Origin: Actinoplanes xinjiangensis
Lineage (GTDB): Bacteria > Actinomycetota > Actinomycetes > Mycobacteriales > Micromonosporaceae
DNA: 64,000 bases
Assembly: GCF_003148685.1 (NCBI RefSeq)
Contig: NZ_QGGR01000013.1
Span: forward strand, 186,001-250,000
Direction: 5' to 3'
Under the pieces are notes generated by a model. That model was not told the DNA's origin. It searched no databases and saw only the letters and a program-made list of their open reading frames with translations. Below, in pieces: positions 15,889 to 25,600 of the stretch. The position numbers were made by a program, and so were the translations under genes. Positions within the stretch are counted from its first letter, which is position 1. Every line of letters begins with the position of its first letter.

Positions 15889-16677
15889 TCAGTTCTCGCC
15901 GCGCAGCCGGCGGCGGGCGACGAGGAGGCCCGCGGCGGCGAGCAGGGTGATGCCGCCGATGGCGTACATGCGGCCGGAGTCGGCGAGACTGCTTCCGTCG
16001 CCGGTGTCGACGCCGCCGACCGGCACCGAGCCGGCCGCGGCGCCGGTGACCATGCCGCAGGTCGCCGGGTCGGTGGCCTCCTGCGGGATGCCGGTCAGGC
16101 CGGCCGACGTGGCCAGCGTCGACTCGCCGAGACCTTCCAGGTCGTATTTTCCGTTGTTGTTGGCGTCCACACCGTGCTGTACGACGTGCAGGTCCTTGAG
16201 GTGTCGCAGGGTGCCTTCCGGCAGGTCGGCACCGGCGATGGTGCGGTCGTACGACAGGTCGCCCCGTGCGTCGGCGGTGGGCATCCGGTCGACGGCCAGG
16301 CCGCTGGCCTTGGTGGTGTCGCCCTTGCTGGTCAGCGAGATGAAGATGTCGCCGTAGGACGGCAGACCCTCCTCGGTGCTGACGAACCCGTTGCCGTCCT
16401 TGTCGGCGGACATCGGCGGGCAGTGGAAGTCCATGCCGTCGACCGAGCCGTGCAGGTGCTGTGCGTGCGGGGAGTTCGGGACCAGCCCTGTCGACCGGAT
16501 ACTGATCGTGAGGTCGCCGTTGCCGGTCGCGGTCAGTGTCGCCGTCCCCGAGGCGCCGGAGTTGTTCAGCGGGTCGAGTTTCACCTGCACGCTCTCATCG
16601 GCGAACGCGGCGGTCGGTACGGCGAACAGGAGGGCGGCGGCAGCGGGCAGGACCAACAGGCTTCGGCGAAGTCTCAT
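15889..16677 (-). CDS. CHRD-domain surface protein with C-terminal anchor
   Basis: 262 residues. A signal peptide (cleaved near AAFAD, residue 27) precedes a CHRD-type beta domain with HAQHLHG and FHCPPM. A DKDGNGFVSTEEG loop resembles an EF-hand, and a second DANNNGKYDLEG loop may bind calcium. The C terminus has LADSG (about 231-235), a hydrophobic helix (AIGGITLLAAAGLLV) and RRRLR, the order of a cell-wall sorting signal with a non-standard LAxSG motif. It is first in the sortase/fasciclin/oxidoreductase cluster. Anchoring by the adjacent sortase is inference. Confidence 0.82.
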   Translation of the reverse strand: MRLRRSLLVLPAAAALLFAVPTAAFADESVQVKLDPLNNSGASGTATLTATGNGDLTISIRSTGLVPNSPHAQHLHGSVDGMDFHCPPMSADKDGNGFVSTEEGLPSYGDIFISLTSKGDTTKASGLAVDRMPTADARGDLSYDRTIAGADLPEGTLRHLKDLHVVQHGVDANNNGKYDLEGLGESTLATSAGLTGIPQEATDPATCGMVTGAAAGSVPVGGVDTGDGSSLADSGRMYAIGGITLLAAAGLLVARRRLRGEN

Positions 16678-16805
16678 CGAGGTGCTCCTTGTCGAGGGAT
16701 GTCGACAGGGATTCGATGCCGGGGGCCATACGGCTTGGTCAGCGATCGATATTGTTTCGCGTGCTGGGCGCGGTAACGGCCCGGGAACCGTGCCGCCGAC
16801 CGGCC

Positions 16806-19322
16806 CTACGCCGGTGGCCGCGCTGGCTGTCGTACGGAGAGCCGGACGGTCACGACCGTGCCGGAGGGCTCGTTGCCGGTCAACCGGATGGTGCCGGAGT
16901 GCAGTCCGACGATGGTGCGGGCGAGGCTGAGCCCGAGCCCACTGCCCGCGGTTCCGTGGTGGCGGACGTTGCTGCCCCGGAAGAACCGGTCGAACACCCG
17001 GTCGCGTTCCTGTGCCGGGGTGCCGATGCCGGTATCGCTGACGCGGAGTTCGGCCATGTCGTCATCGGCCGTCAGCAGCACGTCGACATCCCCGCCGAGC
17101 GGGCTGTATCGCACCGCGTTGGACAACAGGTCGTCGACGACCTGCCGCAGCCGTGCGCCGTCACCGTGCAGGGCCAGGCGCGGCGGTAGATCGCAGCGCA
17201 GACGGACACCGCTGTCGGCCGCCCCGTGCCGGGCTCGCCTGACCGCGTCGGCGACGATCGCCGCCAGATCGACGTCCTCGGTACGCGGGGTGAGGTGACC
17301 GGATTCCATGCCGGCGAGTTCGAGCAGCGTGTCGATGATCTGCTGGAGCACCGAGGTGTTGCGGGTGATGGCGTCGACCATCTGCCGGTGCTCGCCGTCC
17401 AGTGCGTCGGCGTCGTCGCCGAGCATCTCGGCGTTGGCGGCGATCGACGTCAGCGGAGTGCGCATCTCATGACCGACCAGGGCGATGAAGTCGTCCTGGG
17501 CGCGCGCCAGCTGGCGGTTGAGCTGTTCGGTCCGGCGCAGCGCGACGTAGACCGCGAGCTGCGCGGCGACGCCGTCGAGCAGCACGGTGAGCAGCTGCTC
17601 ATGTGGTTCCGGGGCGCTCGCGTAGCAGGTGAGCACGCCCAGCAACGTGCCGCCGTCACGGACCGGGACCGCCAGGACGGTACGGATACCGTGCCGGGCG
17701 CAGGCCCGCACCCGCGACTGCTCGAACGGGTTGTTCAGGTCCGCGCTGCCGGCGATGTCGGGAACCCACATCGCGCGTTCGGTCTGCCAGACCCGGCCGG
17801 TGATGCCGTGCCCGCGGACCGGAACATGACCGAAGAAGTCGCCGTCGTCGTTCTGGTCGCCGCCGGAGGCGTCCCAATGCCCCACCGGGCGCAGTTCACC
17901 GGTGAGCTCGTCGATGAGGAACAGTTCGGCGCACGGCCAGCCCAGCGTGGTGGCCAGCACCCGCAGAACGTGCGGCGTCGCCTCGGCTATCGAGCCGGCC
18001 GCGGTGAGCACCTCCTGAACGGTGAGATGGCAGCTGCGGAATCGCTCGGCGCGGCGCATCGCGGTGAGCTCGTGCGCCACGGCGACGGCCCCGAGCAGCC
18101 GCCCGTCGCCGGTGGTGATGGGCTGCGCGGTGGTGGCGAAGATCCGGGCCGGGTGACCCGGCGCGATGGTCAGCACATCCACCGCTTCGACGTGGTCGCC
18201 CCGGTAGGCCCGCATCAGCGGAGTCTGCCGCCACGGCATCGGCTGCCGGGCCGTGTCGTGCAGCAGTCCCTCCACCGACGCGGGATAGTCCTCGGGTACG
18301 GCGCCGGTGGCCGGCAGTCCCTGGATCTCGCGTAACACGCGGTTGAGCAGCACCACCCGGCCCTCCCCGTCGCAGGCGATGACGCCCACGGTGAGACTGT
18401 CCAGCAGCGCGGCGAGGAAGCTGCTGTGCCGGTCCGCCAGCTCCTGAGCCGCGGCCCGCTCGGACAGGTCGGTGAGGAAGACACAGGCCAGCGGACCCGC
18501 CGAACCGCGCACCACGGACATCGATGCCCTGGCCGTCAGCCGGTGGCCGTCACGATGCCGCACGTCGACCTCCCGCAGCACCGGGCGATGCGGGCCGGCG
18601 GCGAACAGCCGGCCCAGAGCCGCAGCGATCGGCTGGCCGCCGTAATCGGGCAGCAGACGGTCATCGAAGTGCCGCCCGCACACCTGATCGGCGGTGAACC
18701 CGAGCAGATTCTCGGCGGCCCGGTTGAAGCCGACCACCACCCCGTCCGGGTCCAGTGCCAGGAACGCCTCCTGCACGCTGTCCAGCAGCGCCGCGCTGTC
18801 CAACGTCGCGACCGCCGCCTCTTCGACGTCCGGAGGCCGTAACAACTCGGCGATCTCCAGCAGGACGGCGGTCTCGTCATCGGTCCACTGCCGTGCCGTG
18901 GTGTCGAACACGGTCAGCGAACCCACCGCACGGTCCTGGCCGTCGCGGACCGGCACCCCGAGGAAGGCGCGTACCCCGAACTCGGTCATCAGCAGGTGCT
19001 CATGCAACTGCTCGTGGTCGTCGCCGCGCATGTCACCGCACACCACCGGATGGTCGTGGCTGACGACGTACTTGCACACCGAGTACGCCAGCGGCGCGCG
19101 TCGCTGCGACGTCAGCGACTCGGGCATGCCGGTGACCCCGACGAAGAACTCCTCCTGCTCGCCGACGAGGGTCACCGCCGCCATCGAGGTGTGCAGCAAC
19201 CCGGCCGCCAGCCGGGCGATACCGTCGAGCGGGATCGGCTGTGCCGGTAGCACCCGGCGGGTTCGCTCCACCGCCGCCAAGCGGGCGGCGTCACCGATGA
19301 CGGCTTCATCCAGCACAAACAT
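16806..19322 (-). CDS. Soluble multi-sensor histidine kinase (GAF-PAS-PAS-GAF-HisKA-HATPase)
   Basis: 838 residues from ATG 19322, which has GGGGG upstream; longer frames would overlap the GH5 gene. Order: GAF (~10-165), PAS (~175-290; DPDGVVVGFNRAAENLLGF), PAS (~300-415), GAF (~430-590; VPVRGHGITGRVWQTERAMW), HisKA with phospho-His in LVGHEMRTPLT (~617) and an ATPase domain with DDLLSNAVRYSP, DTGIGTPAQERDRVFDRFFRG and GSGLGLSLA. No membrane segments are present, so it reads a cytoplasmic signal such as redox, light or a ligand. No response regulator is adjacent, so the partner is elsewhere. Confidence 0.92.
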   Translation of the reverse strand: MFVLDEAVIGDAARLAAVERTRRVLPAQPIPLDGIARLAAGLLHTSMAAVTLVGEQEEFFVGVTGMPESLTSQRRAPLAYSVCKYVVSHDHPVVCGDMRGDDHEQLHEHLLMTEFGVRAFLGVPVRDGQDRAVGSLTVFDTTARQWTDDETAVLLEIAELLRPPDVEEAAVATLDSAALLDSVQEAFLALDPDGVVVGFNRAAENLLGFTADQVCGRHFDDRLLPDYGGQPIAAALGRLFAAGPHRPVLREVDVRHRDGHRLTARASMSVVRGSAGPLACVFLTDLSERAAAQELADRHSSFLAALLDSLTVGVIACDGEGRVVLLNRVLREIQGLPATGAVPEDYPASVEGLLHDTARQPMPWRQTPLMRAYRGDHVEAVDVLTIAPGHPARIFATTAQPITTGDGRLLGAVAVAHELTAMRRAERFRSCHLTVQEVLTAAGSIAEATPHVLRVLATTLGWPCAELFLIDELTGELRPVGHWDASGGDQNDDGDFFGHVPVRGHGITGRVWQTERAMWVPDIAGSADLNNPFEQSRVRACARHGIRTVLAVPVRDGGTLLGVLTCYASAPEPHEQLLTVLLDGVAAQLAVYVALRRTEQLNRQLARAQDDFIALVGHEMRTPLTSIAANAEMLGDDADALDGEHRQMVDAITRNTSVLQQIIDTLLELAGMESGHLTPRTEDVDLAAIVADAVRRARHGAADSGVRLRCDLPPRLALHGDGARLRQVVDDLLSNAVRYSPLGGDVDVLLTADDDMAELRVSDTGIGTPAQERDRVFDRFFRGSNVRHHGTAGSGLGLSLARTIVGLHSGTIRLTGNEPSGTVVTVRLSVRQPARPPA

Positions 19323-19440
19323 GACCAGCCCCCGGTCGTCGCACCGCCCCGCGAACGCGGAGCTCTTCCGGCTGCGTATTCCCGGTTGGCGCGGGTCAAA
19401 CCATGGTAAAACGCCCATCCCTGGACGAGCGCGCGGAACC

Positions 19441-20904
19441 CTAGGCGCGGGACCACGCCTGGTTGGATCCGCCGTTGCAGTCCCACAGCTGAATGCGGGC
19501 ACCGTTGGCGGTGCCGTTCTGTGCCACGTCGAGGCAGCGCCCGGAGGCCACCCCGGTGATGCTGCCGTTGCCGTTGACGGTCCACTGCTGGTTGGTGCCG
19601 CCGTTGCAGTCGTAGATGACGACCGCCGTACCGTTGGCGGTGCCTCTGGCCCGGGCGTCGAGGCACTTGTTGCCGTAGACCCGCAGCTCCCGGGCGGAGG
19701 TGCCGGTCCACTGCTGGTTCGTGCCGGTGCCGCAGTCGTAGATGGCGACCTGGGTGTTGTTGACAGTGCCGGCGGCGGGAACGTCGAGGCAACGGCCCGA
19801 GCCGGTGTTGCGCAACCGGTTGCCGGGCGCCGGGCTCGGGTCTGTGCCGGTACGGCCCCAGGCGTACCGCAACCGTCCGGCGCCGGAGACGTTGGGCGTG
19901 GTCAGAGTCAGGTTGGTGCCGCTGCCGTGCAGTTTCTGCATGGCGTACCAGTCGTCGCTCTGGCCGGCGGTCAGCTTGCCGCCGATCCCGGGCCAGTAGA
20001 CCGAGCCCATGCCGAGCTCGCGGAGCACCTGGGTGGTGGCGCGGAAATAGCGGACGAAGTTGTCGGTGCTGTTGGCGTCGTCATAATTGAGGCCGGTGTC
20101 CATGGGTGCGCCGAACTCGTCGATGACGGTACGGCCGGCGCAGGTGCCGATGGCGTCTTTCAGGTAGGTCACCCACGCGTCGTACGTCTTCGCGCCGCTG
20201 AAGAACGTGTAGTGGTGCAGGGACAGGTACGTCCCGTCGAAGCGGCTGTCGGCGCACACCGTCTTGATGTCCTGGTTGAACCCGGACCCGCTGATGAAGA
20301 TGCGGTTGCGGGGCACCGACGGCCGCGCGGCGAGCCACGCGGCGGCCACATTCTTCCAGTCGGTGGCGCTGTAGCCGTGCGGCTCGTTCATCGGCTCGAA
20401 GTGGACGAGGGAGTTGGGGCCGTACCTGTCCACGACGGTGTTCCACATGGTGTTGAAGGCGGCGGTGTCGGTCAGGCGGCCACCGGTGGATGCCCGGCCG
20501 TCGTCCCAGTAGGACAGGATGACCTTCAGGCCACGGGTGGTGGCCGAGTCGATGACGCCGGTGTAGGAGTTCCACCAGGCGGTGCCGACGGAGTAGGTGT
20601 TGATAGGCAGCCGGACCGTGTTCGCCCCGAGATTGCCCTCGAAGCCGGCGAAGACGGCATCGGCCTTGGCCCGGACGGTGGCGTAGCTGTCGGTGCTGCT
20701 CAATCCGTAGAGGACCAGCGGGCCCGGATGGAAGTTGTCGCCGGCACGGGCCCAGTTGACGCCCTGAAACTGGTTCGTCGCCGCGGACGCGCCCGGCACG
20801 GCGACCAGCAGGGCCAGGGGGATCGCCGTGAGTGCCGCCGCGGCGCCGGCCAGCGCCGCGAAAAGCCGGCCGGCCACACGGGAACCGGGACCTCGTCGGA
20901 TCAT
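19441..20904 (-). CDS. Secreted GH5-type endoglycanase with ricin lectin
   Basis: 487 residues: signal peptide (to about residue 41, PGASAAT), GH5 catalytic barrel (~44-350) and CBM13/ricin trefoil (~360-487). Catalytic glutamates are the acid/base in HFEPMNEPHG (~172) and the nucleophile in TVIDEFGAPM (~263). The first strand reads FQGVNWARAGDNFHPGP and a late WPGIGG strand is present. Clan GH-A retaining chemistry on cellulose, mannan or a related beta-glycan is expected; the subfamily is not certain. The lectin has repeated QxW units ending NQAWSRA. It is transcribed alone from a good promoter at 20956-20985. Confidence 0.87.
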   Translation of the reverse strand: MIRRGPGSRVAGRLFAALAGAAAALTAIPLALLVAVPGASAATNQFQGVNWARAGDNFHPGPLVLYGLSSTDSYATVRAKADAVFAGFEGNLGANTVRLPINTYSVGTAWWNSYTGVIDSATTRGLKVILSYWDDGRASTGGRLTDTAAFNTMWNTVVDRYGPNSLVHFEPMNEPHGYSATDWKNVAAAWLAARPSVPRNRIFISGSGFNQDIKTVCADSRFDGTYLSLHHYTFFSGAKTYDAWVTYLKDAIGTCAGRTVIDEFGAPMDTGLNYDDANSTDNFVRYFRATTQVLRELGMGSVYWPGIGGKLTAGQSDDWYAMQKLHGSGTNLTLTTPNVSGAGRLRYAWGRTGTDPSPAPGNRLRNTGSGRCLDVPAAGTVNNTQVAIYDCGTGTNQQWTGTSARELRVYGNKCLDARARGTANGTAVVIYDCNGGTNQQWTVNGNGSITGVASGRCLDVAQNGTANGARIQLWDCNGGSNQAWSRA

Positions 20905-20955
20905 GGTGCTCCTTGTCGGGCGGTTTTCGAGTTTGGCTATCCATTGACTATTGCG

Positions 20956-20985
20956 AATATAACCAGGGTGTTTCGGGCTTCACAA
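20956..20985 (-). promoter_or_regulatory. Candidate promoter for the GH5 gene
   Basis: On the minus strand TTGTGA (20985-20980) and TATATT (20961-20956) are 18 bases apart, about 50 bases upstream of the ATG at 20904. The region is AT-rich relative to its surroundings. The rest of 20905-21215 holds no gene apart from the terminator at 21160. Confidence 0.5.
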
Positions 20986-21159
20986 CGGGACCGGCGGGAC
21001 AATGTGGCGGCGTTTCGTCCATTCGATATACGACAGGGTGAGACGCTTCCGTGTAACACTTTTCGGACCATTATTTTTCGCTGCGGATGGGCGGTCTTTC
21101 GCGGCGTCGTGCGACGAGGGCATCGAGGTGGCGGGCCGGCTGACCCGCGGCGCCGCGAA

Positions 21160-21195
21160 GAGGTGGCCCCCACCCCGGAAGGTAGGGGCCACCTC
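21160..21195 (-). terminator. Terminator after the esterase gene
   Basis: Perfect 11-bp arms (gaggtggcccc 21160-21170 and ggggccacctc 21185-21195) lie 20 bases beyond the esterase stop at 21216, with a 14-base loop. Confidence 0.75.
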
Positions 21196-21215
21196 TGTCG
21201 TGATGCGGTTGCCGG

Positions 21216-22544
21216 TCAGGCCCGTGACCAGCGCTGGTTGGCGGCGGTGTGGCAGCTCCAGACGACCACGGCGGTGCCGTTGGCGGTGCCGGCACCGCTG
21301 ACGTCCAGGCACAGCCCGTTCTGGGCGTTGCTGATCGTGCCGTTGCCGTTGAGGTTCCATCGCTGCCCGGCGCTCGCGGTGCAGTCGGAGATCTGCACCC
21401 GGGTGCCGGCGGTGTTGCCGGGCACGTCCAGGCACTTGCCCAGCACCCGCAGCTCCTGCCCGTTCTGGCTGAACTGCTGGTTGGCGTTGCTGTGGCAGTC
21501 CCAGACGATCATCGGAGAGCCGCTGGCCGAGCTGGCGCCGTTGACGTCCAGGCACCGGCCGGCGGACTCGCTGCGCAGCCGGAACGTGGTCGGCTGCGGG
21601 TCGGGCCCGCCGGTCTGGAACTGTGCGAAGAAGTTCCACACCACGGGCCGGGTCCAGGACCGCTCGCCCGGCTCGAAGTCACCGGCCGAGCCGTCCACGG
21701 GGCCGGGGGTGTGGCCGGCGTCGTAGGCGGCCCACACCACCGGATATCCGGCGCGGCACCCGGAGTACGTGGTGACGGTGTGGGTGAGGCTGCCCTGCGC
21801 GGGTTCCGGCGGGTTCTGCGGTGTGCAGCCGTTGTTGCGCACGAACCGGTCCCGCAACGACCGGCCCTGGGAGATGTTGAGCACCGGGTCACGAAGGCCG
21901 TGCAACCCGATGTACGCGATCGGCTCCGTACCGCCGCTGCATCCGCTGAGCTGCCCGCCGGCGTAGACCGCGACCGCCCGGAACACCGTCGGGCGGGCAC
22001 ACGCCAGGGCGTAGCTCATGCCGCCGCCGTAGCTGAACCCGCCGGCGAAACGCTGGGTCGTGTCGACGCACAGCCCGGCCTCGATCTGCCTGATCATGTC
22101 GTCGACGAAGACCAGGTCCGCGCCGCCGGAGTTGGCCCACCCGTTGTTCAGGCCCTGCGGCGCGACGAAGATCGCGCTGTTGCCGGACAGCGCCCGCAGC
22201 CCGTAGTACGACCACGGGTAGCCGCTGGTGCCGCCCGAGTCGACGTCGTTGGCGGTGCCGCCGTTCCAGTGGAACCCGAAGATCAGGCGGTACTGGCGGT
22301 TGCTGTCGTAGCCGTCGGGGACCCGCAGGATGAAGTTACGGGTCCGGCCGCCGCTCTGGATCGTGCGGGCACCGCTGGTCAGCGTGGGAGCCTTGCCACA
22401 GCCCGCGCTCGCCGCCAGGGTCGTCACCGGATCCGCGGCCGCGGCGGCCGACGGGATGCCGGTGACACCGCCGGCGGTGCAGACGAGGGCTGTGGCGACC
22501 GCGAGCAGTGTGCGCCATCGGGGGGAACGGGATGGTTCTCGCAT
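21216..22544 (-). CDS. Secreted CE1/PHB-depolymerase-type esterase with ricin lectin
   Basis: 442 residues from ATG 22544 (AGGAAAGGA upstream). A signal peptide (to ~39) precedes an alpha/beta-hydrolase of the LpqC/feruloyl esterase type (~50-310): oxyanion-side FGFHWNGGTANDVDSGG, nucleophile Ser in GGFSYGGGMS (~170), and the late His in YDAGHTPGP. A CBM13 trefoil (~322-442) ends NQRWSRA. It probably removes feruloyl or acetyl groups from plant cell-wall polysaccharide; polyester cleavage is possible. Only 56 bases separate it from the large ThuA/dehydrogenase gene upstream, so they are probably co-transcribed and end at the hairpin at 21160. Confidence 0.86.
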   Translation of the reverse strand: MREPSRSPRWRTLLAVATALVCTAGGVTGIPSAAAAADPVTTLAASAGCGKAPTLTSGARTIQSGGRTRNFILRVPDGYDSNRQYRLIFGFHWNGGTANDVDSGGTSGYPWSYYGLRALSGNSAIFVAPQGLNNGWANSGGADLVFVDDMIRQIEAGLCVDTTQRFAGGFSYGGGMSYALACARPTVFRAVAVYAGGQLSGCSGGTEPIAYIGLHGLRDPVLNISQGRSLRDRFVRNNGCTPQNPPEPAQGSLTHTVTTYSGCRAGYPVVWAAYDAGHTPGPVDGSAGDFEPGERSWTRPVVWNFFAQFQTGGPDPQPTTFRLRSESAGRCLDVNGASSASGSPMIVWDCHSNANQQFSQNGQELRVLGKCLDVPGNTAGTRVQISDCTASAGQRWNLNGNGTISNAQNGLCLDVSGAGTANGTAVVVWSCHTAANQRWSRA

Positions 22545-22600
22545 GGGTGCTTCCTTTCCTGGTGGTGGTGCGCAGTGGCGGCGGGGGACACCGCGGCGGG

Positions 22601-25600
22601 TCATGCCGCGGTGAACCGCCACTGCTGGTTGGTTCCGGTGTGACAGGCCCACTGCAGGAGGCGGGCGCCGTCGGTGGTGGCGGCACCGTTGACGTCGATG
22701 CAGAGCCCGCTCGGCACGCTCTTGATCGTGTAGACACCGGTGGTGGCGGCCGGTGCGACGAGGAACTTCTGCTGGTTGCTGTTGTTGCAGGTGAGCTGTT
22801 GCAGGAAAGCGCCCTGTGCGGTGGAGCCGCCGATCACGTCGAGGCACTTGTTGCTGTGCTGCGCTTTCAGATAGACGGCGCCGCCGCCCGCGTCGACGGC
22901 CTGCCATTTCTGGTTGGGGCCGCCGGTGGCCGCCCACTGGACGACCTGGGCCCCGTCGGCGGTCGACGCGCCGCTGACGTCGACGAGCTTGCCGCTGTGC
23001 TGGGCCGTGACGGTCCAGGTACGGCCGGCCACACCACCCGGATCGGGTGCGCCGGTGCCCACGCCGGTGCCACCGAAGGTGAACGAGTCGAGGTCGAACG
23101 TGCTGGCGGAGGAGCCCCGGAACACCATGTACAGGGTGTGGGTCCCGGCCAGGGCGGCGGTGCTGACCGCCGGTGTGGACTGGTAGTTGTCCCAGCCGCC
23201 GGTGTTCGGCACCGGTGTGGTGGCCAGCAGCGTGCCGGTCGGTGAGCCGGCGCGCAGTTCGATCGAGCCGCCACTGTTCGGTGACGACACCCGGTAACTG
23301 ACGTTGGTGATGCCGGACAGGCTCATCGGGTTGAACGCCACCCAGTCGCCGGCGGAGATGTCCCCGATCCGTTTGCCGCTCTCCGCGGCGGCCTGCTCGA
23401 CCACCCGTACGCCGGACTGGCTGGTGAAGTATTCCGCCTGCTTGTGTTTGGGTTGCAGGGTCGCCTGGGCGTAACCGGTGAGCGGGGATGCGCCGCCGGC
23501 ACCGCCGTTGTCGGTGTAGCGCGCCCTGAGGACGTAGTACAGGTTGGCGCCGTCGGGGTGCCCGCCGAGCAGGTCCGTGGCGATGGTGCCCGAGCAGCCC
23601 GGGTAGTCGGTCGTCTCGTGCTGGTGGTCGTCGTGGCCGAGGGCCGGGTTCACCAGGACCTTGGCGCAGTCGATGGCGGCGCCGCCCGGATCGGAGACGG
23701 TGACCGTGTAGGGCACCCGGTCGCCGAAGTTCAGCATCCCGCCGTTGGGCGGCACGGTGATGGTGACCACCGGTGCGGTGTTGCCGACGGTGATCTGCAC
23801 GTTGGCGAAGGACGTCTTGCCGGTGTTGTCGGTGACCCGCAGCTGGGCGGTGTAGTTGCCGTTGGCGGTGTAGACGTGCGACGGGTTCGCCGCCGTGGAG
23901 GTGGTGCCGTCACCGAAGGTCCACAGGTAGGTCAGGGTGTTGCCAGGGTCGGGATCGGTCGTGCCGGCGCTGCTGAACTGCACGGTCAGTGGTGCGTTGC
24001 CGCTGGTGGGGGTCCCGGTGGCCTTGGCGATCGGGGACCGTCCGCCCTGGATGTAGTCGATGCGGTACAGGCCGGAGTCGTTGTTGCCGCCGCCGAAGTT
24101 CGAACCCCACTCCAGTAGATACAGCGAGCCGTCCGGGCCGAACTCCATGTCCATCGGCTTGACGAAGTTCCCCGCGGGCAGGAACGGGTTGGTGCGGGTG
24201 ACCGCCGAGGCGGCGTCGAGGTGTACCTCCTTGATGTAGTTGCGGGTCCACTCGTAGAAGAAGTGCACGCCGTCGTAGTACTGCGGGAACTTCGTCGCCG
24301 ACGGGTTGGCGGCGTCGTAGCGGTAGACCGGTCCGCCCATCGGGCCCGACCCGCCGGAGCCGAGTTCCGGGAACGTCGGTGAGGTGCCGTAGCCGTACCA
24401 CATGTTCGGGGCGACGACCGGCTTGAGGCTGGTCAGGCCGGTGTTGTTGGGCGAGTTGTTGACCGGTGCCGCGCAGTTGAACTTGGCACCGACCACGCCG
24501 GTGTCCGGGTTGAACGGCGCGTAGGGCTGGTTGTTGCCGTGACAGAACGGCCAGCCGTAGTTGCCCGGCGCCTTGATGACGTTGAGCTCGACGAGCCCTT
24601 CCGGGCCGCGGTTGGTGGTGGCGCCACTGCGGTCGGGGCCGTAGTCGGCCAGGTAGACCCAGCCGTTGGCCGGGTCGATCGAGAAGCGGAACGGGTTGCG
24701 GAAGCCCATCGCGTAGATCTCGGGCCGGGTCTGCGCCGTACCCTGCGGATAGAGGTTCCCGGCCGGGACGGTGTATCCGCCGCCGGCGGAGGGCCGGACC
24801 CGCAGCAGTTTGCCGCGCAGGTCGTTGGTGTTGCCGGCGGAGCGGGCGGCGTCGAGGTGGGACTTGCCGGCCCGCCAGTCGAGCGGTGCCCACCCCTGCC
24901 AGTTCGTGTCGAGGTTGGGCGGGGTGTCGTCACCGGTGCCGATGTAGAGGTTCCCGTCCGGCCCGAACTCGATGTAGCCGCCGGTGTGCCCCGGTTCCGG
25001 GAAGGTGCGGTCCCGGTAGGCCGGGATGTCGATGATCGTCACCTGGCTGGACATGTTGAGGGTGTCGCCGGTGAGCGTGAAGCGGGAGACCCGGTTGACG
25101 TCGGTCGTGCTGCCGGCCGGCGAGTGGTACAGGTAGACGTAGCCGTTGGTCGCGAAGCCGGGGTCCAGGGCGAGTCCGGTGAGCCCGTCCTCACCGCCGG
25201 TGTAGACGCTCAGCGTGCCGGCGGTGACGGTGCTGTTGGCGGCCGGGCGGAAGATCTTCACCTGGCCGCCGCGCTGGACGTAGAGCACCCGCCCGTCGGG
25301 AGTGACCGCGAGGGCCATCGGGTCGGCGGTGTTGTCGTCGAGCGTGCGCTTCTCGAAGTTGCTCCAGACGGTGCCGCCGCAGTCGCCGGGTGCGTTGCCG
25401 GCGGCCCACTTGACGCCGCCCAGGACGTGGTTGCGGAACCCGGCCTCGCTGTAGGACGCGATGGCGTGACCCATGCCGGTGGCCCAGACCCGGCCGCCGC
25501 CGGTGTTGCGGCACCAGGAGATCGGGTGGTCGGGTCCCATCGCCCGCGAGCCCGGGTTGTACGTGCGTTCGTCGGCGGTGACCAGGACGTGGACGTCGCC

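Noticed and set aside
16806..19502. Upstream start for the histidine kinase (898 residues)
   Set aside because: The extra N terminus would overlap the GH5 gene end and is Arg/Pro-rich; the ATG at 19322 starts directly before the GAF domain.
18694..21726. Very long open frame (1010 codons) on the plus strand across the kinase and GH5 genes
   Set aside because: It is antisense to the histidine kinase and GH5 genes, has no domain, and its composition (Arg/Ser/Thr/Pro) is what GC-rich shadow frames give.
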